Source of the DNA: Canibacter zhuwentaonis
GTDB taxonomy: Bacteria > Actinomycetota > Actinomycetes > Actinomycetales > Microbacteriaceae
Assembly (NCBI RefSeq): GCF_018531145.1
Contig: NZ_JAHDSZ010000011.1
Span: forward strand, 1 to 62,399
Direction of reading: 5' to 3'
Length of the DNA: 62,399 bases
Shown: positions 25,446 through 35,928 of the stretch, one piece after another
How positions within the stretch are numbered: the stretch's first letter is position 1
Layout of the letters: each line of letters begins with the position of its first letter
Program-made: the position numbers and the translations under genes
Notes under the pieces: model-generated
Database searches by the model: none
The model's input: only the letters and a program-made list of their open reading frames with translations
Told to the model about the DNA's origin: nothing

Positions 25446-26372
25446 CTATTCCTGCTCTGAGGAATCTAGCTTCTGCAAAATCTTGAGCAGATACTGTTCA
25501 AGATCGCCGTCGCGCTGCTGAATCCACTGCTTGCCGTTAACAATTACCGTTGGAGTAGAGCTTATACGCTGCGGCTGATCAGCAGGTCGTGGCTCTCCGC
25601 GAGGTACGGTAAGCACCTCACCTTCAGCAAGACCGAGCACGCCCTCCTGCAAAACCTGCTTTGTTGCTTTGTCAATAAAGTTAACAAAGGTGCGCTTGTT
25701 AATGCAGTCCAAAAGTTCAGGAGTTTTCTCAGTTCCGATCTCGATCGCGTAGTCTAGTAGTTGCTGATCGGTTAGACCGGCTGTGCCTTCTTTAGGCTGC
25801 ACCTCCAAAAGTTTTTTCTGATAAGCGTAAGCTTTATCTGGTTGTTCGTTAACTACGCAGGCAAATGCGTTAGCGGAGCGTGATGAGTATTTTGTGCCTG
25901 AGGAAAAACTGTCAAGGAAGTTTAGAACGTAGAACTCCATTTCAATATCTCCAGAGCCGGTGTACTGCTCAAGCATTTTGCCGTATGTGCTCTCAAAACT
26001 GCCGCAGACAGGGCACATAAAATCGGCAAACACTCTAACCGAAACCGGGCGTTTGCTGGCATCAAACTCGGTTGCCTTAAAAGTGCCATCCTCGTTGAGC
26101 TTACCGGTTTCTTTAACCTTCAAATCTTTAGTGAATATAGTTCCGCCAGTAGCCATGTTTTGAGGAGCTGCGATAGCGCCCGGCTGCAAAGAGAAGGTGA
26201 CAACTAGAGCCACGGTTGTGAGCACAGCGATAACACCTAGCACCACCGAACCTTTTATTAAAAAGCGCTTGCGCTTCTCGCGCTTGACGCTCGCCTCGCG
26301 AGCGACCCGCGCCTGCTCACGAGCCTGTGCCCGCTTTTCATTTTTGGTTAAGTTTTTATCTTTAAGGTTCAT
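25446..26372 (-). CDS. Membrane-anchored DsbA-like thiol-disulfide oxidoreductase
   Basis: This 308-residue protein has a basic cytoplasmic start, one membrane helix (about 36-62) and an external DsbA-type thioredoxin domain with active site FMCPVCGSF near residue 123. Further cysteines occur at AFACVV and LLDCIN, and the cis-Pro lies in STPTVIVNG. It should form or rearrange disulfides in secreted proteins. In pilus-bearing actinobacteria similar proteins fold pilins, and the adhesin in this window has four apparent cysteine pairs. It follows secA by 41 bases. Confidence 0.9.
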   Translation of the reverse strand: MNLKDKNLTKNEKRAQAREQARVAREASVKREKRKRFLIKGSVVLGVIAVLTTVALVVTFSLQPGAIAAPQNMATGGTIFTKDLKVKETGKLNEDGTFKATEFDASKRPVSVRVFADFMCPVCGSFESTYGKMLEQYTGSGDIEMEFYVLNFLDSFSSGTKYSSRSANAFACVVNEQPDKAYAYQKKLLEVQPKEGTAGLTDQQLLDYAIEIGTEKTPELLDCINKRTFVNFIDKATKQVLQEGVLGLAEGEVLTVPRGEPRPADQPQRISSTPTVIVNGKQWIQQRDGDLEQYLLKILQKLDSSEQE

Positions 26373-26413
26373 GTTTTCCTTTCAAACTCTGTTAAGCGCT
26401 TAAAAAACTGGGG

Positions 26414-29203
26414 TTATAACCCGAACGCGCCGCCACCCTTTTTAGATTTTTGCGTGGCGGCTTGCTGCGCTGCAGCGTGCTCGCTTGCGGTGGTTCTGGT
26501 TTTGCTGTTTGCGGCAGGATTGCCGCCTTTCTTAGATTTCTTGCCGTTTTTAGGCTTCGCTTTTTTAGTGCTCGCAGAAGCCACAACTCTAGCTTCACCG
26601 TCTTCATCCGGTGCGGTGTAGCTGAGCTTTGAAGTATCCGGACCTGTTTGCTCGTCAAGTCCGCCACCTGTCAGCTGCACCGATTCTGCAAGACCGTCGG
26701 TCGTCTGCTGCACCTGCACCTGGATGTTGTGTAACATACTTAAAGACTCCTCTTTGATCTGTCCCATCATAGTTTGGAACAGCTCGTACCCCTCGCGCTG
26801 GTATTCTACGAGCGGATCGCGCTGCGCCATAGCCCGCAACCCGATGCCCTCTTTTAGGTACTCCATCTCGTAGAGGTGATCACGCCAGCGGCGGTCGATC
26901 GTGGCGAGCACAACGCGGCGCTCTAGCTCGCGCATAGCTTTTTCGCCGAGCTCCGCTTCGCGCTGCTGGTATGCCACCTCAGCGTCACTGACTAGCTCGC
27001 GAGCCAAATACGCTTTGCCGTTTTTGTGAAGCAGATCTTCTGCCTCTTCGAGTAGTTCTTCAACGGTTATGCCAACGGGGTAGATCTGTTTCAGATCCGC
27101 CCAGAGTGCGTCATAATCCCACAGTCCGCTGGAGTTTTGGTGCGTGTCAATAATCGCGCTGATCGTGTCCTCGCGGAACTGATCGACACGGTTTTGAATA
27201 TCTTCGCCCTCAAGAATTTGCTGGCGGTCACCGTATATAGCGTGCCGCTGACGGTTTAGCACATCGTCATATTTCAAAACATTTTTGCGAGTTTCCGCGT
27301 TGCGAGACTCAACCTGAGCCTGCGCAGACTGGATCGCACGTGAAACCATCTTGTTTTCAATCACGGCATCATCTGGAATGCCGGAGCGGCTCAGTAGAGC
27401 CTGTGTCGCGCCAGCGTTAAATAGGCGCATTAGACTGTCGGTTAGTGACAGGTAGAAACGGCTTTCGCCGGGATCTCCCTGCCTGCCAGAGCGACCGCGC
27501 AGCTGGTTGTCGATGCGGCGTGATTCGTGGCGTTCTGTGCCGAGCACGTATAATCCGCCAACCTCAATAACCTTTTTAGCTTCGGCGGCAACCGTTTCTT
27601 TGACCTGCGCAAAAACTTCGGGCCAGGTATTTTCGTACTCTTCCGAGTTTTCTTCTGTTGATAGCCCGCGCGCGCTCATTTCCTGCACTGCAAGGAACTC
27701 AGCGTTGCCGCCGAGCATAATGTCGGTGCCGCGGCCAGCCATGTTGGTTGCCACAGTAACGGCCCCGAAGCGCCCAGCCTGTGCCACGATTGCAGCCTCG
27801 CGAGCGTGGTTCTTGGCATTCAGCACTTCGTGACGCACACCCCGTTTTGCTAGCAGGCGTGACAGGTACTCACTCTTTTCAACGCTGGTTGTGCCAACAA
27901 GCACAGGCTGCCCTTTTTTGTTGCGCGCAACTATATCGTCAACAATCGCGTCAAACTTAATCTGCTCGTTCTTGTAAACAAGATCGGATCTGTCAATGCG
28001 CTGCATTTTGCGGTTTGTCGGGATTGGGACAACCCCGAGCTTGTAGGTGCTCATAAACTCCGCAGCCTCGGTTTCAGCTGTGCCGGTCATGCCTGACAGC
28101 TTCTCGTACAGGCGGAAGTAGTTCTGCAGGGTTACGGTTGCGAGCATCTGGTTCTCAGCTTTAACCTGCACGCCCTCTTTAGCCTCAATGGCCTGATGCA
28201 TACCCTCGTTGTAGCGGCGACCTGCGAGAATACGACCGGTGTGTTCATCAACAATCAGCACTTCACCGTCAAGCACAACATAGTCTTTGTCGCGCGTAAA
28301 CAGTGCGCGTGCCTTGATTGAGTTGTTGAGGAAAGAAATAAGCGGAGTATTAACCGACTCGTATAGGTTCGTTATGCCCAGGTAGTCTTCAACCTTTGCG
28401 ATGCCGCTTTCAAGCACGCCAACGGTGCGTTTTTTCTCGTCCACCTCGTAGTCAACTCCTGGCACTAGCGTCTGTGCGATCTTCGCAAAATCATTGAACC
28501 AGCGGTTAGCATCGCCGGATGCAGGACCTGAAATTATTAACGGGGTGCGCGCCTCGTCAATCAGAATCGAATCAACCTCGTCAATGATTGCGAAATAGTG
28601 GTCGCGCTGCACGCGCTCAGCACTGCTCGACGCCATGTTATCGCGCAGGTAGTCAAAGCCAAACTCATTATTTGTGCCGTATGTAATATCTGCGCTGTAC
28701 TGCTCGCGGCGCAGGGATGAATCCTGGTTGGATACGATGCAGCCGGTTGTCATGCCCAGCGCGCGGAATACCCTACCCATCAGATCGCTCTGATACTGCG
28801 CAAGGAAGTCGTTTACGGTTACGATGTGTACGCCGCGCCCCGCCAGCGCGTTGAGATACGCCGGCATAGTTGCAACAAGGGTTTTACCCTCGCCGGTTTT
28901 CATCTCTGAAATATTGCCGAGGTGCAGATTAGCGCCACCCATAATCTGCACGGGATACGGGGTTAAACCAATAGTGCGCTTTGCGGCTTCGCGCACGGCG
29001 GCAAAGGCTTCTGGCAGGAGATCGTCGAGAGTTTCGCCCGCAGCAAGGCGCGCCTTGAAATCCGTAGTCTCTTCGCGTAATTCTTCGTCGCTAAGATCTG
29101 CAAAGTGTTCTGCAAGATCCGTCACCTGCTGCGCGAGCCGCTCAAGCTTCTTGAGAGTGCGACCCTCGCCAATACGAAGTAACTTTTCGATAACTGATGC
29201 CAT
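26414..29203 (-). CDS. secA: Preprotein translocase motor ATPase SecA
   Basis: This 929-residue SecA drives proteins through SecYEG. Visible features are [18 protein letters not shown] (Walker A) near residue 100, the DEVD box [17 protein letters not shown] near 208, [10 protein letters not shown] and [20 protein letters not shown]. The C-terminal tail is Lys/Gly-rich (KKSKKGG) and ends KKGGGAFGL without the zinc-binding cysteines of many SecA proteins. It is a single core copy in the usual place after the lpqB-comF region. Confidence 0.97.
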   Translation of the reverse strand: MASVIEKLLRIGEGRTLKKLERLAQQVTDLAEHFADLSDEELREETTDFKARLAAGETLDDLLPEAFAAVREAAKRTIGLTPYPVQIMGGANLHLGNISEMKTGEGKTLVATMPAYLNALAGRGVHIVTVNDFLAQYQSDLMGRVFRALGMTTGCIVSNQDSSLRREQYSADITYGTNNEFGFDYLRDNMASSSAERVQRDHYFAIIDEVDSILIDEARTPLIISGPASGDANRWFNDFAKIAQTLVPGVDYEVDEKKRTVGVLESGIAKVEDYLGITNLYESVNTPLISFLNNSIKARALFTRDKDYVVLDGEVLIVDEHTGRILAGRRYNEGMHQAIEAKEGVQVKAENQMLATVTLQNYFRLYEKLSGMTGTAETEAAEFMSTYKLGVVPIPTNRKMQRIDRSDLVYKNEQIKFDAIVDDIVARNKKGQPVLVGTTSVEKSEYLSRLLAKRGVRHEVLNAKNHAREAAIVAQAGRFGAVTVATNMAGRGTDIMLGGNAEFLAVQEMSARGLSTEENSEEYENTWPEVFAQVKETVAAEAKKVIEVGGLYVLGTERHESRRIDNQLRGRSGRQGDPGESRFYLSLTDSLMRLFNAGATQALLSRSGIPDDAVIENKMVSRAIQSAQAQVESRNAETRKNVLKYDDVLNRQRHAIYGDRQQILEGEDIQNRVDQFREDTISAIIDTHQNSSGLWDYDALWADLKQIYPVGITVEELLEEAEDLLHKNGKAYLARELVSDAEVAYQQREAELGEKAMRELERRVVLATIDRRWRDHLYEMEYLKEGIGLRAMAQRDPLVEYQREGYELFQTMMGQIKEESLSMLHNIQVQVQQTTDGLAESVQLTGGGLDEQTGPDTSKLSYTAPDEDGEARVVASASTKKAKPKNGKKSKKGGNPAANSKTRTTASEHAAAQQAATQKSKKGGGAFGL

Positions 29204-29314
29204 TTATATCCCGATGCGTTATGTAATGTGCTGCGCCATAGGGCGGTCTTAAAGTTAAAGTATATCAATGTAAAAGGTATATGCAACTGTGAAAGTTATG
29301 CTAGAGCGGAACTG

Positions 29315-30082
29315 CTACACAGTGCTGTCTCTAATCTCAACCCTAAATAGGGTTACTGCGCAGCTGACAGAAACCCCGTGCGTGGCTAAAATCTGTGCGG
29401 CTGCGGTGAGAGTTGCGCCGCTTGTGCACACGTCATCAACGAGCACAACCCGGATATGCTGATGGCGCAGCAGTTCTAATTTTGCCGGGGTCACTTTTAG
29501 ACGGCGCGAGTTGACCAGCCGCGCTTCGTGATCCAGCCCCACCTGGCTGCTGCGCGCACCCCCTGCGCGCAGTGCTCGCACGGTTCTTTTGCGTGTGAAA
29601 CGATTGTCGCGCAGCAGCAAAGAAAGATGATCAAAACCGCGCTGTCTCACTTTGCTGGCGCGCGAGGGCAGCGGGACAAACAGCACCCGCGCATCGCTAG
29701 TAAGAGCGTTACGCCGCCGCAGCTCGCAGAGGGTCGTCTCGATTGTGTGCTCAAAAACAGGGCGCAACACTTTTGCAAGCCCGGGCATATCTTCGTGCTT
29801 AATTCCGATCAGCGCGTCTTTGCCGGGTGAGGCGTACGCCCCCGCGCTGAAAACCGGCAGCGCAAGTGGTTGTGCCAGGGTTGTTTCAAGGGGCATAAAC
29901 CGCGTTAAAGCCCGCACTGCATTCGTGCAGGGAACGCAAAAAAGCCGGTCAAAACGTCCGCAGCCAAGACACCTGCACGGTAACACCAGGCTTTGTAGAT
30001 CCGCCAGAAACTCGTGCAGCGGATGCGCGCGCACCGCTTTTAGACAGCTCGGGGCGAGAGTACGTGCTGCTATTTCTTGCAT
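29315..30082 (-). CDS. comF: ComF family phosphoribosyltransferase-like protein
   Basis: This 255-residue protein has the N-terminal zinc-ribbon pattern CRCLGCGRFDRLFCVPC near residue 37 and a C-terminal PRPP-binding loop VLVDDVCTSGATL near residue 215. In competent bacteria ComF takes part in handling incoming single-stranded DNA; its role in actinobacteria is unknown. It usually lies between lpqB and hpf-secA. Here the 111-base gap to secA is too short for hpf. Confidence 0.88.
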   Translation of the reverse strand: MQEIAARTLAPSCLKAVRAHPLHEFLADLQSLVLPCRCLGCGRFDRLFCVPCTNAVRALTRFMPLETTLAQPLALPVFSAGAYASPGKDALIGIKHEDMPGLAKVLRPVFEHTIETTLCELRRRNALTSDARVLFVPLPSRASKVRQRGFDHLSLLLRDNRFTRKRTVRALRAGGARSSQVGLDHEARLVNSRRLKVTPAKLELLRHQHIRVVLVDDVCTSGATLTAAAQILATHGVSVSCAVTLFRVEIRDSTV

Positions 30083-30307
30083 ATTTACAGTATGGCTTGC
30101 TGCTGCCGCGCGGCGGGGATTTTGAGTGTGGCTGTTGAAAAGTGAGCGAAGTTACGCATGTTGAAGGCAATAACCTCGCCCTGGGAATCCTCGCGTAAAA
30201 CACGGCAGCGTCCGCGAAACGCAGTAACGCGCACAAAACCCAAAACGTCCAGGGAAGTTAACAGCGCCCGCAAAATGTAACAGCGTCTGAGTGCCCAGCA
30301 AAACAAG

Positions 30308-31990
30308 CTAATTATTCTTAATCAGCACTCGCACACCACTGGCGATCTGATTCCAAACTAGCGATTCGCGCTGCGAAAACACCTCGCCCTCAGCGTTTAG
30401 CACGCGCACATCCGCGGCGGTGCTACCCGCCAGCGAGCGTCCACTGGGCGCTCTGGTGAGCTCATTGCCGAAACTGCCGTTGCCACCGACTGTTGTTACT
30501 GAAATATCGCCAGAGTGAGTTAAAAGCGCTAGTTTACCGTCGGTGAGCCAGTCAAGATCGAGCGCGGTGCCGGGCGCGTTGAGGGTTAAATGAGCCTCAG
30601 TAGTTAGACGCAGGGGAGTACCGTTTGCCGCCCTCACAACCCCCGCCAGGTACACGCTACTGCTGTTGCCGTTCTGCACCAAAAGCGCCAGCTGGCTGCC
30701 GTCGGGCGCGATCCGCACCGATTTTAGCCTGGTATGTGCAATATTTGCCGGCAAATCTAGCTGCAGTTCGTCTTTATTGGCGGTGTACGCGCGCACGGTT
30801 TTTGCGCCGTCAAAAGTGCCGGTCCAGATATAAGCCCATTTATCGACGCTTGGTGCCAGGTTGTTATGCTGGTTTGAGAGGGTTGTGACGCGATCCGCGC
30901 TCACCAGCGAAACTGCGCCATTGTGCAGCACTGCCATTTGCGGTGTCAGTTTTTCCGCGTTCGCAGTGGTTCTGGGAAGGAGCGTGATGTCAGACGGATT
31001 TAGCTTGTTAAGAGTCGGGTAGAGCGCCAGAATCTCGGTGGCGGCGGTTGCGTCAAACGACAAAATGCGCTCCGCGGTTAGCGCGTAGGCGGGCGTGCTC
31101 GTTGTTGATGCCTGCTGCTTGGCAATTTTTCCCTGCGTTATTTTGCGTCCGTTAGAGCTGAGCACAAAATTGCTGATGTAGTCGAAATTGCTCAGGGTTT
31201 TAGCCAGTTGCGCGCGCGTGATGCTCATGTCGCTCTCGGGCGCGTCCGCAAAATCTTCGGAGACTTGAATATAAGCCCTGCCGTTATGCACTTTAACCGG
31301 CGCGGTCAGCCGTACACCGGCACCAAAAGCTGACTGCACAACATCTTGCAGCCTCGTGGCGGGGCCGCGCAGCATATGTTCGATCGTTTCTGTGACCGAC
31401 CCGGATCCGTTCAGCACCCACCGCGTGTCTGGCACGATGCTGCCCGCAGCGTCAACAAAGGCGAGGCTGCGTTTAGACCACACTGCGGTGAAGGTCGAGT
31501 AGTCGAGCACCAGATTTGCCGGGGCGCTGGAGATGCGCCACTCGTCATCGTAGCGCTCCAGCTCGAAGCGCAAATCCACGTTTTGCGCCTGCGGCTGCTG
31601 GTGCACTAGCTCACCGGCCGCGCTTAAAATCGCGATCGCCGAGGTCGTTATTTTCGTCACTCTGTCGCTAATCTGCGAGAAAGAGCGGGTGTTCTCGTCA
31701 ACAATTACACCCACGGGCTGCCAGCTGTTCTGATACTGTGGGGTCAAATATTCGCGCGCAATTTCGTAGTTGCTATTGGCGGCGGCTGCGGCTTCCAAGA
31801 AGCCGCGCACTATTTCTTCCTGCGAGGCATTGGGAAGCGGACCGGACGGGTTAAATAACACCTGCTGTTCTGCCTGGGAGAGCTTGCTGAGCCCAGGCAT
31901 AACCTTGCTGTGCTCGGGGATTGTTTGGCAGGCGGATAGGCTTGCCAGCATGAAAAACGCGCAAACTGTCGCAAAAATGCTGCGTTTCAT
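30308..31990 (-). CDS. lpqB: Lipoprotein LpqB, partner of MtrAB
   Basis: This protein of 560 residues starts at the ATG overlapping the mtrB stop by four bases (ATGA); a longer frame begins at 32050 but lacks a signal peptide there. MKRSIFATVCAFFMLASLSAC is a lipoprotein signal, followed by a GerMN-like domain (about 190-300) and a C-terminal beta-propeller-like part. In mycobacteria LpqB binds the external part of MtrB and tunes its signalling, cell division and envelope homeostasis. Order mtrA-mtrB-lpqB is conserved. Confidence 0.92.
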   Translation of the reverse strand: MKRSIFATVCAFFMLASLSACQTIPEHSKVMPGLSKLSQAEQQVLFNPSGPLPNASQEEIVRGFLEAAAAANSNYEIAREYLTPQYQNSWQPVGVIVDENTRSFSQISDRVTKITTSAIAILSAAGELVHQQPQAQNVDLRFELERYDDEWRISSAPANLVLDYSTFTAVWSKRSLAFVDAAGSIVPDTRWVLNGSGSVTETIEHMLRGPATRLQDVVQSAFGAGVRLTAPVKVHNGRAYIQVSEDFADAPESDMSITRAQLAKTLSNFDYISNFVLSSNGRKITQGKIAKQQASTTSTPAYALTAERILSFDATAATEILALYPTLNKLNPSDITLLPRTTANAEKLTPQMAVLHNGAVSLVSADRVTTLSNQHNNLAPSVDKWAYIWTGTFDGAKTVRAYTANKDELQLDLPANIAHTRLKSVRIAPDGSQLALLVQNGNSSSVYLAGVVRAANGTPLRLTTEAHLTLNAPGTALDLDWLTDGKLALLTHSGDISVTTVGGNGSFGNELTRAPSGRSLAGSTAADVRVLNAEGEVFSQRESLVWNQIASGVRVLIKNN

Positions 31991-33834
31991 CGCTTTTCTC
32001 CGCTGTTCGGGTCGTTGCAGGGTAGACCGGATTTGCTCGTGCTCATGCAAGCTGCCGTTTTTTTGCTTGCTCTCTTGCGAGCAGCGCCCGGCTCGGGCAA
32101 CTCGGGCGCTCCGGCTGTGAGCTCAGCTGCGCTGTTGGCTGCTCCCGGGGCATCATCCGGTTCGCGCGGCAGCGGCGAAACGACTCTTTCCTGCGCGGGA
32201 TCTAGCGGCAGTGTCAGCCTGAAACTACTGCCCTTGCCGGGCAGCGCCCACACGTCAATTGATCCGCCATGCACGCTAGCGTCCTCTTTCGCGATCGCAA
32301 GCCCCAAGCCGGTGCCTCCGAGCGTGCGTTTGCGCGATGAATCCGCTCGCCAGAACCTATCAAAAACGCGCTGTGTTTGCTCCTCGGTCATGCCCGTGCC
32401 GTAGTCGCGCACAGTCACCGCAACAGCGCAGTTATTAGAGTCGGTGGTCACAATAATCGGCTTGTTTTCGCCGTGCTCGATTGCGTTGCCAATAAGATTG
32501 GTGAGAATTCGGCGGATTCGCCGCGGGTCGATGTCAATGCTCGCGTACGCGCCGCGCGGGCGAAACTCAATCAGTGAATTTGACAGCGGCTGCAGGCTCT
32601 CGATCACTTCGCGGGTGAGGCTTGTCAGCGACGTTGGTTCGATGCTCAGCTGCACACGCCCGGCGTCGTAGCGTGATATTTCGAGCAGGTCTGTGAGCAG
32701 AGACTCAAAGCGTTTTACCTGATCAGACAGCACTTTGGTGGCGCGCTGGCGCTGTGGATCGAGCTTCTGGTGATGCTTGTTATTAACAAGCACATCGCTG
32801 GCGAGCCTGATCGTTGTGAGCGGGGTGCGTAGCTCGTGTGAAACATCAGAAACAAAGTGTTGCTGCATTGTAGAGAGCGTGTTCAGCTCGGTGATGCGCA
32901 TATTCAGCGTGTCGGCCATCTCATTAAAATTGGCGCTCAGCACATCGAGCGTTTTATCGCCATGCTGTCGCATTCTAGCGCTGTGTACGCCCGCTGCAAT
33001 CTGCCTGGTGACCTCGGCAGCATCGCGGATCGGGCGGGTCACTTTGGCTATCATCAGCCAGGATAACAGCGCGATCAGGGCAACAATTGCCGCGCCAGAT
33101 CCCAGCAGCGCGCGTGAAATGGTTTTAACCGCGCTCGCGGTTGGGTCGAGGTCGTAGGCGATAAAAAGGTCGTAGGTGCCAGCGCTGCCGGGAAAATGCA
33201 GCGATGTTGCGGCTATAATCGCGGGGATTTTATTGCCGAACGAATCGTTGGCTTTATCGAGCGTGACGTGCTGCCAAATCTGTGGTAGATTGCCGGTCGC
33301 AATCGAGCTGCTGAGCTCTTTTGTAACGGCCTCCATAACGCCCGGTCCGGTGCGAAAATCGAGCGGCGCGTCGGTTGAGGGCGGCTGTCCGGGCTGGCGG
33401 CGCACGTAGATTAGCGAGCTTGCGGAGGTGTCGCGGATAGCGCTGCGCACCTGCAGCATCAGGGTGCTGAGGGTGCTACGATCGCTAGCGGCTGCAGAGT
33501 TAATCACCTGTTGCGCGGCGATTGTTGCGCGCGCGCTGTCGTTGAGGGCGTGATTGCGACTGCGTTCTGCCAGATCATTGGAAATGGTTGTTACCGTGCT
33601 ACCGCCGATCAGCAGAATCAGCGCGGTTGCAACGAGCACATTAACCGTCACAACTCGAAACGGCAGCGACTGCCGCCACCTTGTTGTAAACGGTTTCAGC
33701 GCCGGAACAATTGCTCTGGCGAACGGGCGGGTCACAGATTCCAGCTTGTATTTTAGGCGCGACAAAAAATTGTTTTGTGCGCCCAGGTTTTGAGAATCTT
33801 CGCGCCGCGCCAGCCACCTGCGATCTGCCTGCAT
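31987..33834 (-). CDS. mtrB: Sensor histidine kinase MtrB
   Basis: This 615-residue kinase has two membrane helices (about 60-85 and 240-265) around an external sensor domain, a HAMP segment, the phosphorylated-His box HFVSDVSHELRTPLTTI near 345 and ATPase boxes RILTNLIGNAIEHG, DYGTGMTEEQ, and GGTGLGLAIAKE. The C-terminus is a long Ala/Pro/Glu tail. It phosphorylates MtrA, whose gene ends six bases upstream, and responds to envelope or osmotic state. Translation is coupled to lpqB. Confidence 0.95.
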   Translation of the reverse strand: MQADRRWLARREDSQNLGAQNNFLSRLKYKLESVTRPFARAIVPALKPFTTRWRQSLPFRVVTVNVLVATALILLIGGSTVTTISNDLAERSRNHALNDSARATIAAQQVINSAAASDRSTLSTLMLQVRSAIRDTSASSLIYVRRQPGQPPSTDAPLDFRTGPGVMEAVTKELSSSIATGNLPQIWQHVTLDKANDSFGNKIPAIIAATSLHFPGSAGTYDLFIAYDLDPTASAVKTISRALLGSGAAIVALIALLSWLMIAKVTRPIRDAAEVTRQIAAGVHSARMRQHGDKTLDVLSANFNEMADTLNMRITELNTLSTMQQHFVSDVSHELRTPLTTIRLASDVLVNNKHHQKLDPQRQRATKVLSDQVKRFESLLTDLLEISRYDAGRVQLSIEPTSLTSLTREVIESLQPLSNSLIEFRPRGAYASIDIDPRRIRRILTNLIGNAIEHGENKPIIVTTDSNNCAVAVTVRDYGTGMTEEQTQRVFDRFWRADSSRKRTLGGTGLGLAIAKEDASVHGGSIDVWALPGKGSSFRLTLPLDPAQERVVSPLPREPDDAPGAANSAAELTAGAPELPEPGAARKRASKKTAACMSTSKSGLPCNDPNSGEKR

Positions 33835-33840
33835 AGCGCG

Positions 33841-34524
33841 CTAATTAACCAGTTTACCGGCGCGGTAACCAACCCCGCGCACTGTCAGCACAAGCTGTGG
33901 CTTGTCCGGGTCGAGTTCGATTTTTGAGCGCAACCGCTGCACATGCACATTTACAAGCCGAGTATCTGCCTTGTAAATATAGCCCCAAACCTGCTCGAGT
34001 AGCATATCGCGACTGAACGTCTGTTGCGGGTTGCGCGCGAGCACAACCAGTAGGTCAAACTCGAGCGGGGTTAAGCGGATCATCTCACTGCCGCGTTTAA
34101 CTTCGTGCTTTGTCAGATCGATCCGCAGATCACCAATGCGGATCGGTGCGCTCTCGTCAATCTGTGGTTCTCGCAACCGCGCCCGCATACGTGCTTTTAA
34201 CTCCGCAGGATCGAACGGCTTTACGACGTAGTCATCAGCTCCTGCTTCCAGCCCGCGCACAACATCTTCGGTGTCGGTGCGGGCTGTGAGCATGATTATT
34301 GGCACGCCCGATTCTTCGCGCACGATTTTACAAACCTCAATGCCGTCGATGCCCGGAAGCATCACGTCGAGCAGGATTAGATCCGGGCGCTCTTCGTGGA
34401 ACGCTTTGATTGCGCTGTCGCCGTCGGCTGCAAAGGTGGTTGTGTAACACTCAGAGCTGAGGGTTAAACCGAGCATTTCTGCTAAATCAGCGTCATCATC
34501 GACAACGAGGATGTGAGCGCTCAT
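33841..34524 (-). CDS. mtrA: Response regulator MtrA
   Basis: This 227-residue OmpR/PhoB-type regulator has acidic pocket DDD at 9-11, the phosphoacceptor D53 in LLDVMLPG, conserved Thr in MLTAR and Lys in VVKPFDP, then a winged-helix DNA-binding domain (LTPLEFDLLVVLARNPQQTF, TVRGVGYRAG). MtrA regulates genes for replication, division and wall metabolism in actinobacteria and is often essential. It lies 30 bases downstream of the DUF5719 gene and leads mtrB-lpqB. Confidence 0.96.
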   Translation of the reverse strand: MSAHILVVDDDADLAEMLGLTLSSECYTTTFAADGDSAIKAFHEERPDLILLDVMLPGIDGIEVCKIVREESGVPIIMLTARTDTEDVVRGLEAGADDYVVKPFDPAELKARMRARLREPQIDESAPIRIGDLRIDLTKHEVKRGSEMIRLTPLEFDLLVVLARNPQQTFSRDMLLEQVWGYIYKADTRLVNVHVQRLRSKIELDPDKPQLVLTVRGVGYRAGKLVN

Positions 34525-34554
34525 AATGATTCTTTCCCTAAAGTATAAAGTGTT

Positions 34555-35928
34555 TTAATTAGTGTAAACCAAAACCTGCGATCTGTGTGACGGCACAGTT
34601 GTTACAGGGTATGCCGCACCTCCTGCGGGTGTGAAAATTGTGACGGCTGCGTAAACTAGGGCATCGCTCTTAATGCTTACGGTGTTGACGCTAAGAGCTA
34701 CTTTTTTAATCTCGTTTGCTTTAAGTTTCACAGTCTGCGCAGCGCTGCTGCCCAACGGTTTTACAGTTACTTCGCTCGGCGCGTTACCTGCTTGCACGGT
34801 TAGCGATCCGCCTGACACAATTGCCGCGTAGTGCTCGCCGCTAAGTGGCGGTGATGGTGTGAACCAAACCATGTCGGCGTTGCCGGTTTGAAAACTGTTG
34901 CCTACGGCAGCGCCGACAATCGGGGTGTCCGCAGCTATTTGCAGCGCCGCGTATTCATCTTTCCAGGGCTCTATTTTAAGCGGAGTGAGCTTTTTCTGCT
35001 CGAGCTTGAGCTTGCCAACCTCGGTTTTTGTGCCAGCGGCGCTAACGGCGTAAACAGTGGCGTGCCCGTCCGCCTGCAACGCCATCACCTGCGCCAGAAT
35101 ACTGCTGTCACCAGCGGCCGCGTCGTTATTGCCGCTGTCGTAGTTGTTGCGCACGTTCGGCAGCGTGAGCACTCTGTCGCCGAGACCCTGCGCGGTGATC
35201 GTGTCGATGCCCTGCGGACGAATATCGTGCGTCTCCGCAACGCCCAGCACCGCGCTCACCGCCGCGCCATTGGCCTGCACACGCAGTGCGAGTTCTGGCG
35301 AATTGGGGGCAATACCATTGACAGAGATGGTGCGCGACTGCTTTGCTGGCACTAGCGCGCCGACGGCTTTTGTGCCCGTGATTTCACCGGTGCTGTTATA
35401 TGCGCGGATTGACACCGCCGCGTCTTTATCGCCCGGGTTCGAGAGCGTTAGAGTTGCGTTCGAGTTGAGCTCTGTTTTGCCGCCGACGATCCACTGGTCT
35501 GTGGCGGGCGCGGTGCAACTGTGAGCTGCCACGCCGCGCAGTTGCTCGGTTGCGAGCGTCTGTGTTTGTGCGGCGGCGAGTTTGGTGCTGCCGGGCGCTC
35601 TAAAAGCCGTGGCGTAGCTTGCTGCCTCGCCGTTGCTGCGTTCCAGCGCAATGGCATCGGTGCGGGTCGCGCTCACTTCTTGCCCGCTGTGAGCGGATGA
35701 CGCTGTCAGGTCGCTGGGGTTCGTGCCCAGCTCCGCAAATCCGCCAGAGCAGGCGATGCGCGTGTTTGTTGTGCCGGAAATATCGACCGGGATGCCCCGC
35801 ACCTGCTGCTGCGGATACTGTGCGCTAATGGTCGTTGCGGCGATAATCCCGGCAACTGCAACCGCGCTCACAACCGTGCCGGTTAGCGCGCGCCCGGTGT
35901 AAATAGTCGCTCTGGCTCTGCTAGTCAT
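34555..35928 (-). CDS. DUF5719 family exported protein
   Basis: This 457-residue protein has one N-terminal membrane or signal segment (GTVVSAVAVAGIIAATTISA) and a large external part with beta-strand-rich repeats. It contains few cysteines and no catalytic motif. It matches the DUF5719 proteins found between a large glycosyltransferase gene and mtrA in this bacterial group. It overlaps the glycosyltransferase gene by eight bases, so the two are coupled. Function unknown; an accessory role in glycan transfer is plausible from gene fusion-like spacing only. Confidence 0.75.
   Translation of the reverse strand: MTSRARATIYTGRALTGTVVSAVAVAGIIAATTISAQYPQQQVRGIPVDISGTTNTRIACSGGFAELGTNPSDLTASSAHSGQEVSATRTDAIALERSNGEAASYATAFRAPGSTKLAAAQTQTLATEQLRGVAAHSCTAPATDQWIVGGKTELNSNATLTLSNPGDKDAAVSIRAYNSTGEITGTKAVGALVPAKQSRTISVNGIAPNSPELALRVQANGAAVSAVLGVAETHDIRPQGIDTITAQGLGDRVLTLPNVRNNYDSGNNDAAAGDSSILAQVMALQADGHATVYAVSAAGTKTEVGKLKLEQKKLTPLKIEPWKDEYAALQIAADTPIVGAAVGNSFQTGNADMVWFTPSPPLSGEHYAAIVSGGSLTVQAGNAPSEVTVKPLGSSAAQTVKLKANEIKKVALSVNTVSIKSDALVYAAVTIFTPAGGAAYPVTTVPSHRSQVLVYTN

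Noticed and set aside
30085-30306. 73-residue minus-strand frame between lpqB and comF
   Set aside because: It fills the gap and ends next to the comF start, but composition is Arg/Cys-rich, no ribosome site is clear and no family is recognised.
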